A DNA stretch of 46,851 bases, from the NCBI GenBank assembly GCA_937873265.1, contig CALMVL010000048.1, forward strand, positions 1-46,851, written 5' to 3'. The translations under genes were made by a program, and so were the position numbers. Numbering within the stretch: position 1 is the first letter of the stretch; each line of letters starts with the position of its first letter. Source of the stretch: an uncultured Granulicella sp. GTDB lineage: Bacteria > Acidobacteriota > Terriglobia > Terriglobales > Acidobacteriaceae. A model generated the notes under the pieces. That model was not told the DNA's origin. It searched no databases and saw only the letters and a list, made by a program, of their open reading frames with translations. This document shows positions 1 through 9,615 of this stretch, one piece after another.

Positions 1-493
1 TCTTCGGCCCCAGCAACGTCCCCGCCTCGATCCGCCGCCGCAACGGCACCGTCACCCGCAGGTCCGACCCCACATCCACCACCGTCGTAAACCCCCGGCT
101 GGTGAACATGTCCGCGATCTGCCGGTTCAGCACCGCCGCGTCCTTCCACTCGCTGTTCAGCCACTTCGGCTCCGTGAGGTGCACGTGCGCATTCCAGAAT
201 CCCGCGGCGACCGTGCATCCGTTGCACGGCAGAAGGGTCGCCCCCGCGGGCACCGGAGCCGCTGCTCCCACGGCGGCAATCCGTCCATCGCGGGCCACCA
301 CGGTTGCGTCGCGAAGCGGCGGCAGATCCGGTGAAACATAAACGGTCGCATGCTCCACCGCGACCACGCCGTGGCCTACCCGCTCCGCCGGGTGGCCGCC
401 CCGCAGCGGATACCAGACAAACAGGTAGGCCGCCACGCCCAGCACGGCAAGCAGCACGACCGCCAAACCTCCCAGCCACCGAAGCAACCGCAT
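1..493 (-). CDS. Amidohydrolase-family protein, N-terminal part (cut by window edge)
   Basis: The gene runs off the left edge, so only about 164 N-terminal residues are visible. It opens with MRLLRWLGG and a hydrophobic segment (about residues 5-27) that looks like a signal anchor or uncleaved signal peptide. A small beta-sandwich entry follows, then the stretch GFWNAHVHL, whose HxH is the first pair of metal ligands of the amidohydrolase superfamily. Later GFTTVVDVG matches the strand-2 region of these TIM barrels. The substrate cannot be told without the C-terminal metal ligands. It lies 73 bp downstream of the emrB-like gene on the same strand and may be the last gene of that efflux operon. 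The ATG at 493 is chosen because it directly precedes the hydrophobic segment. Confidence 0.8.
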   Translation of the reverse strand, partial: MRLLRWLGGLAVVLLAVLGVAAYLFVWYPLRGGHPAERVGHGVVAVEHATVYVSPDLPPLRDATVVARDGRIAAVGAAAPVPAGATLLPCNGCTVAAGFWNAHVHLTEPKWLNSEWKDAAVLNRQIADMFTSRGFTTVVDVGSDLRVTVPLRRRIEAGTLLGPK

Positions 494-566
494 CGTGTTT
501 CCTCACGTTCCGCCGACTGCCCCCATGCTAACGGTTCTTTCCCGGGCGTTGCGCCCGTGTTCCCGA

Positions 567-2135
567 TCACCCAGCGCCCTCGCTCCCCGGCTTCGGCTTC
601 GTCAGCAGGAAGGCAAACGGAACGCACAGGAAGCACAGGATGCCGAAGTATCGCAGAACATCGACATAGGCATAGACCTGCGCCTGCGAGTTGAGTGCGC
701 TGTTGGTCAGCGAGATGGCGCGCAGCGTGTCGTTGTGCGATCCGGGTCCCGCCGCATGGAGGGACAGACTCGCGGTAAGCAGCCGGAGCTGCCGCCGCAG
801 CAGCCAGCTGGCGCCGGTGTACCAGTGCACCAGGTCGTTGCGATGGGCCTGCAGATGACGTTGTGCAATGGTGTTCGCCGCCGAAATGCCGATGCTGCCG
901 CCCACGTTCCGCAAAAAATTGAAGATGCCGCTCGCGTTTCCGGTCTCCTCTTTGCCCACCGTTCCCAGCGCAACCTTCGACAGGGGCACAAAGATCATGG
1001 CCAGGCCGAAACCACTCATCGTGATGGGCCAGAAAAGCGTGTCGGGGGAGATGTCGAGCGTGAGATTGCCCAGCCAGAACCCCGAAAAACCCAGCACGGC
1101 AAACCCGCCGGCAACCACCCATCGCGCGTCCAGCTTCGACAGCAGAACGCCCACCGCGATCGACGACACGACCGACCCCAGGCCGCGTGGACTGACCGCC
1201 AGCCCCGATCGGGTCGCGCTGTACCCGAGCAGCGTCTGGTAGAAAACCGGCAGGACGGTTGTGAGCCCGTAGAGCACCGCTCCCAGCGCAAACACCAGCG
1301 CACACCCGATTGCGAGATTGCGATTGCTGAAGGCACGGAGGTCGACCAGCGGCTTTCTGTGCCGGAACTCCCGCACCATGAACAACGTAAACGAGACGAC
1401 CAGGATGCCGGCAGCCCAGCGGATGCGCGCGTCGCCGAACCAGTCGTCCTCCTGCCCCTTGTCGAGAATGAACTGCAGGCAGCCGATCCAGAGCCCGAGC
1501 AGCCCAAAGCCGATGCCGTCAAACGCGCCCGGCTTGGCGTTCTTGATCTCCGGAGGATCGTCCAGAAACTTGCTTTGCAGCAGAATGGCCAGAATGCCGA
1601 TGGGGATGTTGATGTAAAACGCCCATCGCCAGGAGATCGCGTCGGTGAGGTATCCGCCGAACGCCGGGCCGATGACGGGAGCGAGCACCACCCCCAGCGC
1701 ATACAGGCCAAGCGCCTGACCCTGCTTTTCCGGCGGAAAGCTCTCGAGCAGGATCGCCTGCGAGAGCGGCTGCAGCGCACCTCCGCCCGCCCCCTGGATG
1801 GCTCGCGCGATCAGAATAAACGCGAGCGACGGCGCAATCCCGCACAGAAAGGACGCAATCGTGAACACACCGATCGAGAACATCAGAAACTTCTTGCGGC
1901 CAAACCGCTGCGAGAAATAATTGCTGGCCGGCAGAAACACAGCATTCGCAACCAGGTAGACCGTCAGCACCCACTCCGCTTCATCCGTCGTCGACGCCGT
2001 GCTGCCGGCGATGTAAGGCACGGCAACGCTGGCGATCGAGGTATCCATCACCTCCATGAACGTGGCAATCATGACCGAGACCGCAATCAGCCACGGATTT
2101 GTCTTCGGCTTCGATGCCCCACCGTCGCCCGGCAT
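567..2135 (-). CDS. emrB: EmrB/QacA-type (DHA2) MFS multidrug efflux permease
   Basis: This 522-residue polytopic membrane protein is the usual length for 14-helix DHA2 drug:proton antiporters. After a short polar N-terminus the first helix carries MEVMDTSIASVAVP, matching the family's LDxTIVNVALP motif C1. RFGRKKFLMF in loop 2-3 matches motif A, and RAIQGAGGGALQPLSQA in helix 4 matches motif B and its surroundings. GVVLAPVIGPAFGGYL in helix 5 is the antiporter motif C. The protein would pump toxic compounds through the EmrA-like adaptor and TolC-like channel encoded immediately upstream. It starts 32 bp after the emrA stop, with a purine-rich GAGGAG-type sequence before the ATG. Family assignment is firm; the drug substrate is unknown. 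Confidence 0.93.
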   Translation of the reverse strand: MPGDGGASKPKTNPWLIAVSVMIATFMEVMDTSIASVAVPYIAGSTASTTDEAEWVLTVYLVANAVFLPASNYFSQRFGRKKFLMFSIGVFTIASFLCGIAPSLAFILIARAIQGAGGGALQPLSQAILLESFPPEKQGQALGLYALGVVLAPVIGPAFGGYLTDAISWRWAFYINIPIGILAILLQSKFLDDPPEIKNAKPGAFDGIGFGLLGLWIGCLQFILDKGQEDDWFGDARIRWAAGILVVSFTLFMVREFRHRKPLVDLRAFSNRNLAIGCALVFALGAVLYGLTTVLPVFYQTLLGYSATRSGLAVSPRGLGSVVSSIAVGVLLSKLDARWVVAGGFAVLGFSGFWLGNLTLDISPDTLFWPITMSGFGLAMIFVPLSKVALGTVGKEETGNASGIFNFLRNVGGSIGISAANTIAQRHLQAHRNDLVHWYTGASWLLRRQLRLLTASLSLHAAGPGSHNDTLRAISLTNSALNSQAQVYAYVDVLRYFGILCFLCVPFAFLLTKPKPGSEGAG

Positions 2136-2167
2136 CTAGACCCCCTGCTCCTCACCGCCGCGCGCCT

Positions 2168-3691
2168 TCATCGGAGCCAAACCTTCGGCTCAACCGACAT
2201 CCCCGGCGCGAGCCGATCCGCCCCCGGCTGACCCGGCTTGAACCGGATCCGCACCGGCAGCCGCTGCACCACCTTTACGTAGTTGCCCGTCGCATTTTCC
2301 GGCGGCAACAGGCTGTACACGGCGCCCGTCCCGCCCGGCAGCGCTTCCACATACCCCTGGAACTTGGTCGCCAGCGCATCCACGTAGATCGTCACCGAAT
2401 CGCCCGGAAACATGCGCTTGATCTCGGTCTCCTTGAAGTTCGCGGTGACCCAGATATCGTTGGTCTGCGTCAGGGCAAACAGCTCCTGCCCCGGCGCGAC
2501 CTGGGTCGCCACCTGCACCTGCTTGTCGCCGATGATGCCGTCCTCCGGCGCGTAGATCCGGGTGTACTCAAAGTTCAGCTCCGCCTGGTCGGCCTGCGCC
2601 TTTGCCGCCAGCTCGTTGGCCTTGCGCTGCGCCAGCTGCTCCTTTTGCATGGCAACCTGCCGCGGCAGATCCGCCCTGGCCTGCCGTTGCTGCTGCTCCG
2701 CCTGCCCCATCTGCGCCTTCGCCTCGGTCACGTTCTTGGCCGCGGCGTCGGCCGCCTCGCTCCGAGACGCAACCACCGCCGCATCGGCCCGCGCCTCGGT
2801 CGCCCGCTGGTCGTACTGCTCACGCGAAACCTCCTCTTTCGCTACCAGCAGCCGGTAGCGCTCCTCCTCTCGCGCCGCGTTCTCCTGGTTGGCGCGCGCC
2901 TGCTCCAGGTTCGCCACGGCGGACCGATACTGCTCCTCCGTTGCCGCCACGTTCGCCCGCGCCCGCACCACATCCAGGTCCTGGTTCGCCACCCGCGTCA
3001 TCTGGTCCGTCGTGGTGATGGGCACGTTGGGAGCCTGCGCCCGCGTCCCCGCCTGCGCCTGCGCGTAGTTCGCCGCCGCCTGCTCCTTGGCAACCTGGTT
3101 GTCGCGCGAGTCCAGCTCCACGAGCAGCTGCCCCTTCTTCACGCGATACGTGTTCTCGACGTACACCGCCGACACAATCCCGCTGATGCGGAACGAGATC
3201 GGGTCGGTGTGCCCGTCCACAAACGCGTCGTCCGTGTCCTCGTAGCTGTTCAGGTAGTGGATCAGCAGGATCCCGCCCACAAGGAGCACGACCAAACCCA
3301 CCAGGATCAGAACCGTGTACACCGGATGCTCCCGCACCCAGCCTGTGACGCGCTCCTTCAGAGGCGGCTTCTTCTCCTTGTCCTTCTCCTTCCCCGCATC
3401 GCCGCCCTTCTTGTCGTCGCCTTCCTTCTCATCGCCACCGCCCTTCTCATCGCCACCGCCCTTCTCATCGCCACCGCCCTCTTTCTTGTCGTCCCCGCCT
3501 CCCTTGCCCTTTTCGTCCTGCTTCTGCCGCAGCTGGTCGAGCTCCGCACGCAGGCGCGTTTGCTCGTCATACAGCATGCGCAAAGCGAGATCGCCTGTCG
3601 GCTCAGCAGGCCGTGGCTGGTCGGTGACTGGTTCAGGCTCCGGCGCGGGCAGCGCCAGCTCCGGTTCAGGCGCGGGCAATTCGTGCATCAC
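2168..3691 (-). CDS. emrA: EmrA/HlyD-type membrane fusion protein with long charged N-terminal linker
   Basis: This 507-residue periplasmic adaptor links the EmrB pump to the TolC-like channel. One transmembrane helix lies near residues 122-147. The first lipoyl half follows, with EDTDDAFVDGHTDPI and GIVSAVYVENTYRVKKGQ, then a long coiled-coil hairpin (about 215-340) and the second lipoyl half with YTRIYAPEDGIIGDK. A beta-barrel and membrane-proximal domain contain VTANFKETEIKRMFPGD. The region before the helix is odd: about 120 cytoplasmic residues rich in Pro/Glu and then Gly/Asp/Lys, including three copies of GGGDEK coded by an exact 18-bp tandem repeat. Most EmrA proteins have only a short cytoplasmic tail. 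Its ATG overlaps the tolC stop in an ATGA, implying translational coupling. Confidence 0.92.
   Translation of the reverse strand: MMHELPAPEPELALPAPEPEPVTDQPRPAEPTGDLALRMLYDEQTRLRAELDQLRQKQDEKGKGGGDDKKEGGGDEKGGGDEKGGGDEKEGDDKKGGDAGKEKDKEKKPPLKERVTGWVREHPVYTVLILVGLVVLLVGGILLIHYLNSYEDTDDAFVDGHTDPISFRISGIVSAVYVENTYRVKKGQLLVELDSRDNQVAKEQAAANYAQAQAGTRAQAPNVPITTTDQMTRVANQDLDVVRARANVAATEEQYRSAVANLEQARANQENAAREEERYRLLVAKEEVSREQYDQRATEARADAAVVASRSEAADAAAKNVTEAKAQMGQAEQQQRQARADLPRQVAMQKEQLAQRKANELAAKAQADQAELNFEYTRIYAPEDGIIGDKQVQVATQVAPGQELFALTQTNDIWVTANFKETEIKRMFPGDSVTIYVDALATKFQGYVEALPGGTGAVYSLLPPENATGNYVKVVQRLPVRIRFKPGQPGADRLAPGMSVEPKVWLR
3426..3479 (-). repeat. 18-bp tandem repeat, three exact copies, inside emrA
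   Basis: On the plus strand the unit ttctcatcgccaccgccc is repeated three times without a mismatch. On the coding strand it encodes GGGDEK repeats in the cytoplasmic linker of the EmrA-like protein. Less perfect Gly/Asp/Lys codons flank it. Copy number may vary between strains by slippage while staying in frame. Confidence 0.9.
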
Positions 3692-5268
3692 GGTTTCCTC
3701 AGAAGTTGTGGCAGAGTCTGTTCCGCATTGCCCATCGCACGGGCCAGCGACACCTTCGCCAGATTGTGCTCAAACACCGCCGTGATGTAGTCATCATCGG
3801 CCTGCACCACGGCCTGTTCCGCCTGAACAAGCTCGACCGTGTCCGCAACGCCCGCGTTGAAGCGATCTCTGGACTGCGTCAGCGTTTCATGGGCAAGATC
3901 CACATTGCTCTTCGCGACACCCACCTGGTCGGCCGCCGATCCAAGATCGATAAAGGCCTGCCGTACATCCTGGTCGACCTGCCCCCGCAGATCCTCAAAC
4001 TCTGCCCTCCGCTGGCGCAGCGCGGCGGATGCCTGCTCGATGTCGCCGCGAATCCGGCCGCCCTCGTAGAGCGGAATCGTCAGCGTTCCCGCCACGCTGT
4101 ACACGCCCGTCGCCTCGTGGCTGGGCGTAATGCCCGCCGCGCCGAAGTCAGCGTTTACCGTCAGGTTCGGCACCCGTTCGGCGCGCGCGGCCTTTACCGA
4201 GTCCTCCGCCGCCTTGACCCCCGCCACCGCCGCCCGCAGATCGCTCCTGTCCTGCATCGCCCGCGGCAGCGCGGTCTCGACCGTGATGTCCGCCAGCGGG
4301 ACGTACGGGTAGGTGTCGAGCGGGGCAAAGCGCTGCCCGAGCGCCAGCCCGATGATCCGCGCCAGCCGCAGCTTCTGCGTCTCCAGGTCCGCCTGGAGCG
4401 AGCGCAGCCGCTGCTGCTCGGTCTGCAGCTGCACCTGCGACCGGGTCACATCGACCCGCGTCGCCAGCCCGGCCGCCAGCCGGTCAGCCGCCTGCTGAAA
4501 GATCGCCCGTGAGCTCACCACCTGCGCCGTGGTCGCATCGATCCTCGCCTGGGTCGCAATCAGCTGCAGGTACGCGCCACCCACCGCCAGCACAATCAGA
4601 TCCCGCGCGTTCCGTGCCGCATGCATCTGGGCGTGCACGTTTTCGCTCGCGCTGTTCAGGTTGCGAACGCGAACCAGATCAAAGACGGACTGATTCAGCC
4701 GGGCCGCTCGCGCATCGAAAAAGTTAAACTTCACCGCTTCCGGGAAGCTGGTAACTTCCACCCCCTGCTCCCGCAGGTTCAGCCGTTCAAACTCTTCGCT
4801 CACCGCCGTATTCAGCTGCGGCAGCAGCCCGCTTCTCGCGACCTGCCTCTGACCCTGCGCCTGCTGCACCGCTGCTGACTGCTCCAGGGCTCCGAGGTTT
4901 TCGCGCAGCCCCATCGCGAGCGCCTCGCCGAGCGTGAGGGAAAGAACTCCGTCGATCAGCTTGCCCGCCGGTCGGCTTCCGCTGTACGAGCCCTGCACCG
5001 TCACCGAACTGTTGATGACATTAACGGTGTTGCCGCCGCCGGAGTTTGTCGTCCCCTGCATCACCGAGACCGAGTTGCTCCCGGCCTCCCTGCCGGAGAG
5101 CGGCACGGGCGCCGCCTGGGTCGGCCCCGTCGTCATCTCCGAAGGACTCTGCGCCGCCACTCTGTTCGACACCAGACAGAGCCAGAGCAGGCTGAGCACG
5201 ACTGCGTCCCGCTTCGCGCAAGTCTGCGCCGCGGCAGACAGAGGTCTATCTTTTCGAAGAAACAACAT
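3688..5268 (-). CDS. TolC-family outer-membrane efflux channel
   Basis: The 526-residue product has an N-terminal signal region ending near VSNRVAAQ. A low-complexity Ser/Gly/Asn stretch follows, then two outer-membrane-efflux repeats beginning at LTLGEALAMGLRENL and at LPRAMQDRSDLRAAVAGVKAAEDSVKAARAERVPNL. The Ala/Gln-rich coiled-coil helices and the motif TLTIPLYEGGRIRGDIEQA are typical of TolC-like channels. The open frame extends far upstream (to 6552), but that part lies antisense to the sigma gene. I chose the ATG at 5268 because it begins a normal signal peptide. It is the first gene of the leftward efflux operon and overlaps the emrA start by 4 bp. Its promoter should lie in the 228-bp gap shared with the divergent sigma gene; I found no clear one. 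Confidence 0.92.
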   Translation of the reverse strand: MLFLRKDRPLSAAAQTCAKRDAVVLSLLWLCLVSNRVAAQSPSEMTTGPTQAAPVPLSGREAGSNSVSVMQGTTNSGGGNTVNVINSSVTVQGSYSGSRPAGKLIDGVLSLTLGEALAMGLRENLGALEQSAAVQQAQGQRQVARSGLLPQLNTAVSEEFERLNLREQGVEVTSFPEAVKFNFFDARAARLNQSVFDLVRVRNLNSASENVHAQMHAARNARDLIVLAVGGAYLQLIATQARIDATTAQVVSSRAIFQQAADRLAAGLATRVDVTRSQVQLQTEQQRLRSLQADLETQKLRLARIIGLALGQRFAPLDTYPYVPLADITVETALPRAMQDRSDLRAAVAGVKAAEDSVKAARAERVPNLTVNADFGAAGITPSHEATGVYSVAGTLTIPLYEGGRIRGDIEQASAALRQRRAEFEDLRGQVDQDVRQAFIDLGSAADQVGVAKSNVDLAHETLTQSRDRFNAGVADTVELVQAEQAVVQADDDYITAVFEHNLAKVSLARAMGNAEQTLPQLLRKP

Positions 5269-5496
5269 GGTGGCTGCAGTTTTCGTTCTGTACCGGCTCT
5301 GATGTCTGCGCGGCTCGTCCCGTTGTGCCCCCCGACGCTCAGAAGTTGCCAGCCGGATGGAAGGCGGGCGCGTTGCTGCCGCGATTCGCCCAGCCTTCAC
5401 ACGCATCCCCGCCTCGCCGGCCGGTTCCAGATCGTGTTTGATTAACATTCCTCCGGGAGCTGCGTCATCCTTAGGAACAGGCAAGAAGGTAGACCC

Positions 5497-6030
5497 TTGG
5501 CCACCGGCTTCGCATCCATGCACTCCACCGAAAGCCTTTCCCAGCTCTTCCACGAGCACCATCGGCGCGTGCTTTCCGCCGCCTATCGCATCACCGGGAG
5601 CATGGCCGATGCGGAAGACGTGGCGCAGTCGGTCTTTCTGCGTCTCTCCGGCAGGGCGACGCCGGTCGGCAATGCGGGGAGCTATCTTTACCGCGCTGCA
5701 ATCAACGGCGCGCTCGATCTGCTGCGCAGGCGCAGGGCCGCCGCATCCGAGCCGCTCGAGCAGGCGGCGGACGTGGCCTCGGCAGCACGGGGCAGCTCGC
5801 CCGAGGCCGAAGCTTCCGGCCGGCAGCTCGGCGATCTGCTGCGTCTCGCCATCTCTGAACTGCCAGAGCGCGCGGCGGAGATGTTTACCCTGCGCTACCT
5901 CGAAGAGATGGACAACGCCGAGGTCGCGGCGTGGATGGGCACCTCGAAAGCAGTGGTCGCCGTCACCCTGCACCAAACGCGATCCAAGCTGAAAAAGCGA
6001 CTCACCGAACTGGACAGGACACCCCGATGA
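5497..6030 (+). CDS. ECF (sigma-70 family) RNA polymerase sigma factor
   Basis: This 177-residue protein has sigma region 2 at about residues 18-50 (FHEHHRRVLSAAYRITG, then DAEDVAQSVFLRL). Region 4 lies at about 120-170 (LPERAAEMFTLRYLEEMDNAEVAAWMGTSKAVV, then LHQTRSKLKKRL). A TTG start at 5497 is favoured because AAGAAGGT ends 6 bases before it; an in-frame ATG at 5518 is the alternative and still keeps region 2 whole. The stop overlaps the ATG of the next gene (ATGA), so sigma factor and anti-sigma factor are probably translated in step. The usual model is release from the membrane anti-sigma factor on an envelope signal. The target promoters are not evident here. Confidence 0.92.
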   Translation: MATGFASMHSTESLSQLFHEHHRRVLSAAYRITGSMADAEDVAQSVFLRLSGRATPVGNAGSYLYRAAINGALDLLRRRRAAASEPLEQAADVASAARGSSPEAEASGRQLGDLLRLAISELPERAAEMFTLRYLEEMDNAEVAAWMGTSKAVVAVTLHQTRSKLKKRLTELDRTPR

Positions 6031-8618
6031 AACAGGACGAAGCACATCTCGACCGAGCCGTACGGTCGTTACAATCCGCCGAACCCGGCCGCGACGAGCT
6101 CGCCGCTGCAGCGGCGCGTGTAGCCGATCTCCTTGGGATCGCCACCGTCGATCGTTCGCGCGCCGCTGCGGCCTCCGACACCATTCAGAGTTGCAGGGAT
6201 GTGCAGCGCCTTTTGCCGGCCTACCGTGCTGGCACGCTCCCACAGGGGAGGTCGCTCGTGGTTGGGGCCCACCTGCGCGAGTGCGGCCCCTGCCATCGGC
6301 AGCTCCGTGCGGGAGCGGCCTCGGCTGCCCTGGACTGGTCGGCCCCCGGGGCGTCGCGTCCGTCCCGGTGGCGTCCGCGCCTCTCCGGCTGGGCGATGGC
6401 GCCGGCGCTCGCCCTGCTCGCACTGACCTTCTTCCTCTACCGTGCCTTCTGGCAGGTACCCCCCGGCGTGCGCGCCGAGGTCCGGTCGATCGACGGTCCG
6501 GCCTACCGTGTGTCCGCCGCGGGGGATCGCCGGCTTGCGCCCGGGGACGCACTCGGCGAAGGCGAACGTCTGCGCACCGGTGCGGGCGGCCACGCCGTTC
6601 TTCGCCTCGCCGACGGCTCCCTGGTGGAGATCAGCGAGCGCAGCCTCCTTGGAGTTGGGGCGCGCGGCAGAAACCTGACCGTCGCGCTCAAGGATGGAGC
6701 CGTGATCGTCCAGGCAGCCAGGCGCGCCGCCGGCCATCTGTACGTGCAGACCGCCGACTGCCGCGTCGCCGTAACCGGAACGGTCTTCTCGGTCAACTCC
6801 GGCATCAAGGGATCGCGCGTCGCCGTCCTCGAAGGCTCGCTGCACGTGCTCCATGCCGGCGCGGACTCGCTCGTGCGGGCGGGCGATCAGGTCAGCACGA
6901 ACGGCAATCTCGCCCCCGAGCCGGTAGCGCAGCAGATCGCCTGGAGCCAGGACCGCGTGAAGTACCTCCAGCTGCTGGCGCAGATGTCCACCCTCGAACG
7001 CCGCCTCGAACAGATCGCCGCTCCACAGCTGCGCTACACCAGCGATCTGCTCCCCCTCGTCCCGGCGGAGACGCTTCTCTACCTCAGCATCCCCAACCTC
7101 GGCGACTTCCTTGGGGAGGCAAACAGCATCTTCGACGACCAGCTGAAGCAAAGCCCCATCCTGCGGCAATGGTGGACCCGCGGGAACGCCACCAACACCG
7201 AGCAGCTCGACGCGATCGTCGGAAAGCTGCACACCATGAGCGGATACCTCGGCGAGGAGGTCGTCGTGGTCGGTCTGAAGCAGCCGGGCGGGTTCGCACT
7301 CCTCGCCGATGTGCGGAAGAGCGGCCTCGGCGACTTTCTGAAGGAGCAGTTTCCCGCCACCGCTGCCGGCAACGGCCCCAGCCTGACGGTGCTGGACGAG
7401 AACGCGCTCCGAGCCGCGGCGCCTCCCACCGGCGCGCCTCCGGCGCTCTATGCCGTCGTTCGCGAGCACCAGGTCATCTTCTCCGGGAACCTCGCCACCC
7501 TCACGGAGGTGGACGCGCAGCTGACTGCGGGCGCCAGCGGCTTCCTCCCCAGCGACTTCGGGCAGCAGATCGCCGCAGCCTACCGTCGCGGCGCCGGCAT
7601 CGTCCTTGCCGCGGACCTCCACCAGATGCTCGCCTCCCGGGAAGACAACCGGACCGCGGCGCTCCAGAAGAGCGGCATGGACGGCCTGCACTACCTCATC
7701 GCCGAACATCGCGAACAGAACAACACCCCGGAGAACCACCTCAGCCTGCAGTTCTCCGGAACCAGAGAGCGGGTCGCGTCCTGGCTCGCCGCCCCCGCGC
7801 CCATGGCCTCTCTCGATTTCGTCACCCCCAACGCCGCCGCAGCGGTCGCCGTGCTGTCCAAAGACCCGAAGGCCATCGCGGACGACCTCATCCGCATGGC
7901 AGCGCCGGACAACGGGTCGCCCGCCGAGGACCTCCGCGCGGCTGAAACCCAGCTGGATGTCAATCTCCGGGACGATCTCGCCGCAAATCTTGGTGGTGAG
8001 TTTCTCGCATCGCTCGACGGCTCCGTCCTCCCGGCCCCGGCATGGAAGGTGGTCATCGGCGTCCGCGACACGGTCGCGCTCGAAAGGACGCTCGAAACCC
8101 TCGCCCAGTCTTCCTGCCAGGCGCAGCAGGGAACGCGCCACCACTGCATCGCCATCCAGGCGAGCCAAAGTGGCAGCCAGCGTTTCTACTCGGTGGTCGA
8201 TCGGACCTCCGGCGCCGCCGTCGCCGAGTACACCTTTGCCGATGGATACCTGGTCGCCACGCCGGATCGCGCGCTCCTGATGAGGGCTCTCGACGCGCAT
8301 GCCAGCGGCATCTCGCTCGCCCACTCGAGCGCCTTCCAAGCCATGCTTCCAAGGGACGAAAACGACAACTACTCCGCGGTGGCCTACCAGAACGCGGGCC
8401 CCACGCTGACGCCGCTGCTCTCGCAGCTTCCCGGCGAAACCGCGGCCGCCCTGCAGCAGCTCACCGCAGACGCCCGGCCGACCGCCATCTGCGCCTGGGG
8501 GCAGGACACGCGGATTGAGGCCGCAAGCAACAGCAACCTCTTTGGCTTCGACTTCGTCGCGCTCGGCGCCTTGTTTCATCCCGGGAACCAGCACGGAGCG
8601 AGGTCCGTAACTCCCTGA
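6027..8618 (+). CDS. Giant membrane anti-sigma factor: zinc finger + FecR domain + long C-terminal ectodomain
   Basis: The product has 863 residues. The cytoplasmic part carries Cys56 and then H82-x3-C86-x2-C89, the zinc-finger anti-sigma pattern. One transmembrane helix follows at about 121-142. A FecR-like beta-domain spans about 148-310, with [34 protein letters not shown] and TVFSVNSG. The remaining 550 residues should be extracytoplasmic. This part begins with [21 protein letters not shown] and resembles DUF3352-style proteins in flavour; I cannot name a family with certainty. Ordinary anti-sigma factors are 200-350 residues, so this is unusually large. The ATG at 6027 overlaps the sigma stop, and the stop is one base before the next ABC gene. 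Likely role: bind the upstream ECF sigma and sense an envelope signal with the ectodomain. Confidence 0.85.
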   Translation: MKQDEAHLDRAVRSLQSAEPGRDELAAAAARVADLLGIATVDRSRAAAASDTIQSCRDVQRLLPAYRAGTLPQGRSLVVGAHLRECGPCHRQLRAGAASAALDWSAPGASRPSRWRPRLSGWAMAPALALLALTFFLYRAFWQVPPGVRAEVRSIDGPAYRVSAAGDRRLAPGDALGEGERLRTGAGGHAVLRLADGSLVEISERSLLGVGARGRNLTVALKDGAVIVQAARRAAGHLYVQTADCRVAVTGTVFSVNSGIKGSRVAVLEGSLHVLHAGADSLVRAGDQVSTNGNLAPEPVAQQIAWSQDRVKYLQLLAQMSTLERRLEQIAAPQLRYTSDLLPLVPAETLLYLSIPNLGDFLGEANSIFDDQLKQSPILRQWWTRGNATNTEQLDAIVGKLHTMSGYLGEEVVVVGLKQPGGFALLADVRKSGLGDFLKEQFPATAAGNGPSLTVLDENALRAAAPPTGAPPALYAVVREHQVIFSGNLATLTEVDAQLTAGASGFLPSDFGQQIAAAYRRGAGIVLAADLHQMLASREDNRTAALQKSGMDGLHYLIAEHREQNNTPENHLSLQFSGTRERVASWLAAPAPMASLDFVTPNAAAAVAVLSKDPKAIADDLIRMAAPDNGSPAEDLRAAETQLDVNLRDDLAANLGGEFLASLDGSVLPAPAWKVVIGVRDTVALERTLETLAQSSCQAQQGTRHHCIAIQASQSGSQRFYSVVDRTSGAAVAEYTFADGYLVATPDRALLMRALDAHASGISLAHSSAFQAMLPRDENDNYSAVAYQNAGPTLTPLLSQLPGETAAALQQLTADARPTAICAWGQDTRIEAASNSNLFGFDFVALGALFHPGNQHGARSVTP

Positions 8619-8619
8619 G

Positions 8620-9615
8620 ATGGCCGTCATCGATCTGGAAGGGTTAGAGGTCCGGCTGGGCAATCGCGTCGTTCTCGACGCTCTCACGGGCGCGCTCGAA
8701 GGCCGCGCCATCGGTCTGCTGGGCCCCAACGGCGCGGGCAAGTCGACGCTGATCAACACGCTGCTCGGCTTCTATCCACCCACCCGGGGGACGGCCCGCG
8801 TCTTCGGTCTCGATGCGTACCGCGATCGCGCCCAGATCCGGGGCAAGATCGGCTATATGCCGGAGAACGACTCGTTTATCGGCAACATGAGCGGCGTCGC
8901 CTTCGTGCGCTACATGGCCGAGCTCGCCGGTCTGCCCCGACGCGAAGCCCTCGAACGCGCGCACGAGGCGCTCTTCTACGTCGGCCTCGGCGAGGTGCGC
9001 TACCGCGTGGTCAACAGCTACTCCCTCGGCATGAAGCAGCTGATCAAGCTGGCCCAGGCGCTCGCCCACGGACCCCGTCTGCTGATCCTGGATGAACCGA
9101 CCAACGGCCTCGATCCGGTGGCGCGGCAGCGCATGATCCAGCTGATCGGGGAGATCGGCAGGCAGGGCGACGTCCGCATCCTCATCTCCTCGCACCTGCT
9201 CCGCGACATCGACGAGATCTGCGACGAGGTGCTCATCCTCAAAGCAGGCCGCATCGTCGCGCTCTCAAACATCGAGCGGGAGCGGCGATCGAACCGCAGC
9301 TTCGTCGAGCTGGAGACGATGGAGCTCCTGCCCCACTCCACCGACCGCTTCGCCGCGGCCGCGCGGGCACGCGGCTGCGAATGCGCCTGCTTCCCCGCCG
9401 GCCGCATCAAGCTCGTCCTCCCGGACAACACCGAATCCCGCGACCTTTACCGTCTCGCGTCGGAACACGGCCTCGAGATCCGCCGCCTGCACCAGCGCCG
9501 CGATTCGCTCGAGGATATCTTTCTCCGCGCCATGGATGGAGGGTCCGCGATCGTCGGCGCGCCCGAAGCCGCCGCCACCGAAGACGCGAGGCGGCCAACC
9601 CATGCCGGTCTATAG
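8620..9615 (+). CDS. ABC transporter ATP-binding protein (ABC-2 type), copy 1
   Basis: This 331-residue ATPase has Walker [10 protein letters not shown] at residues 35-43 and the ABC-2-type signature YSLGMKQ. Walker B with its extension reads [13 protein letters not shown], and the switch histidine is in ISSHLL. The C-terminal 90 residues are an extra domain typical of exporters of the DrrA/NatA type, which usually pair with a separate six-helix permease. It starts one base after the anti-sigma stop and overlaps the next permease gene by 14 bp. This fits a co-translated pair acting as an exporter or membrane-remodelling transporter. The substrate is unknown. Confidence 0.92.
   Translation: MAVIDLEGLEVRLGNRVVLDALTGALEGRAIGLLGPNGAGKSTLINTLLGFYPPTRGTARVFGLDAYRDRAQIRGKIGYMPENDSFIGNMSGVAFVRYMAELAGLPRREALERAHEALFYVGLGEVRYRVVNSYSLGMKQLIKLAQALAHGPRLLILDEPTNGLDPVARQRMIQLIGEIGRQGDVRILISSHLLRDIDEICDEVLILKAGRIVALSNIERERRSNRSFVELETMELLPHSTDRFAAAARARGCECACFPAGRIKLVLPDNTESRDLYRLASEHGLEIRRLHQRRDSLEDIFLRAMDGGSAIVGAPEAAATEDARRPTHAGL

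Noticed and set aside
3426-3479. Tandem repeat as a possible CRISPR array
   Set aside because: The 18-bp units are directly contiguous with no spacers and encode an in-frame protein repeat.
5269-6552. Upstream extension of the tolC-like frame
   Set aside because: It runs antisense to the sigma and anti-sigma genes and lies ahead of a normal signal peptide, so the real start is 5268.
6069-8759. Very long minus-strand open frame (896 residues) opposite the anti-sigma gene
   Set aside because: It has no motif, its composition is that of an antisense reading of a GC-rich gene, and it overlaps completely a gene with a zinc finger, membrane helix and FecR domain.
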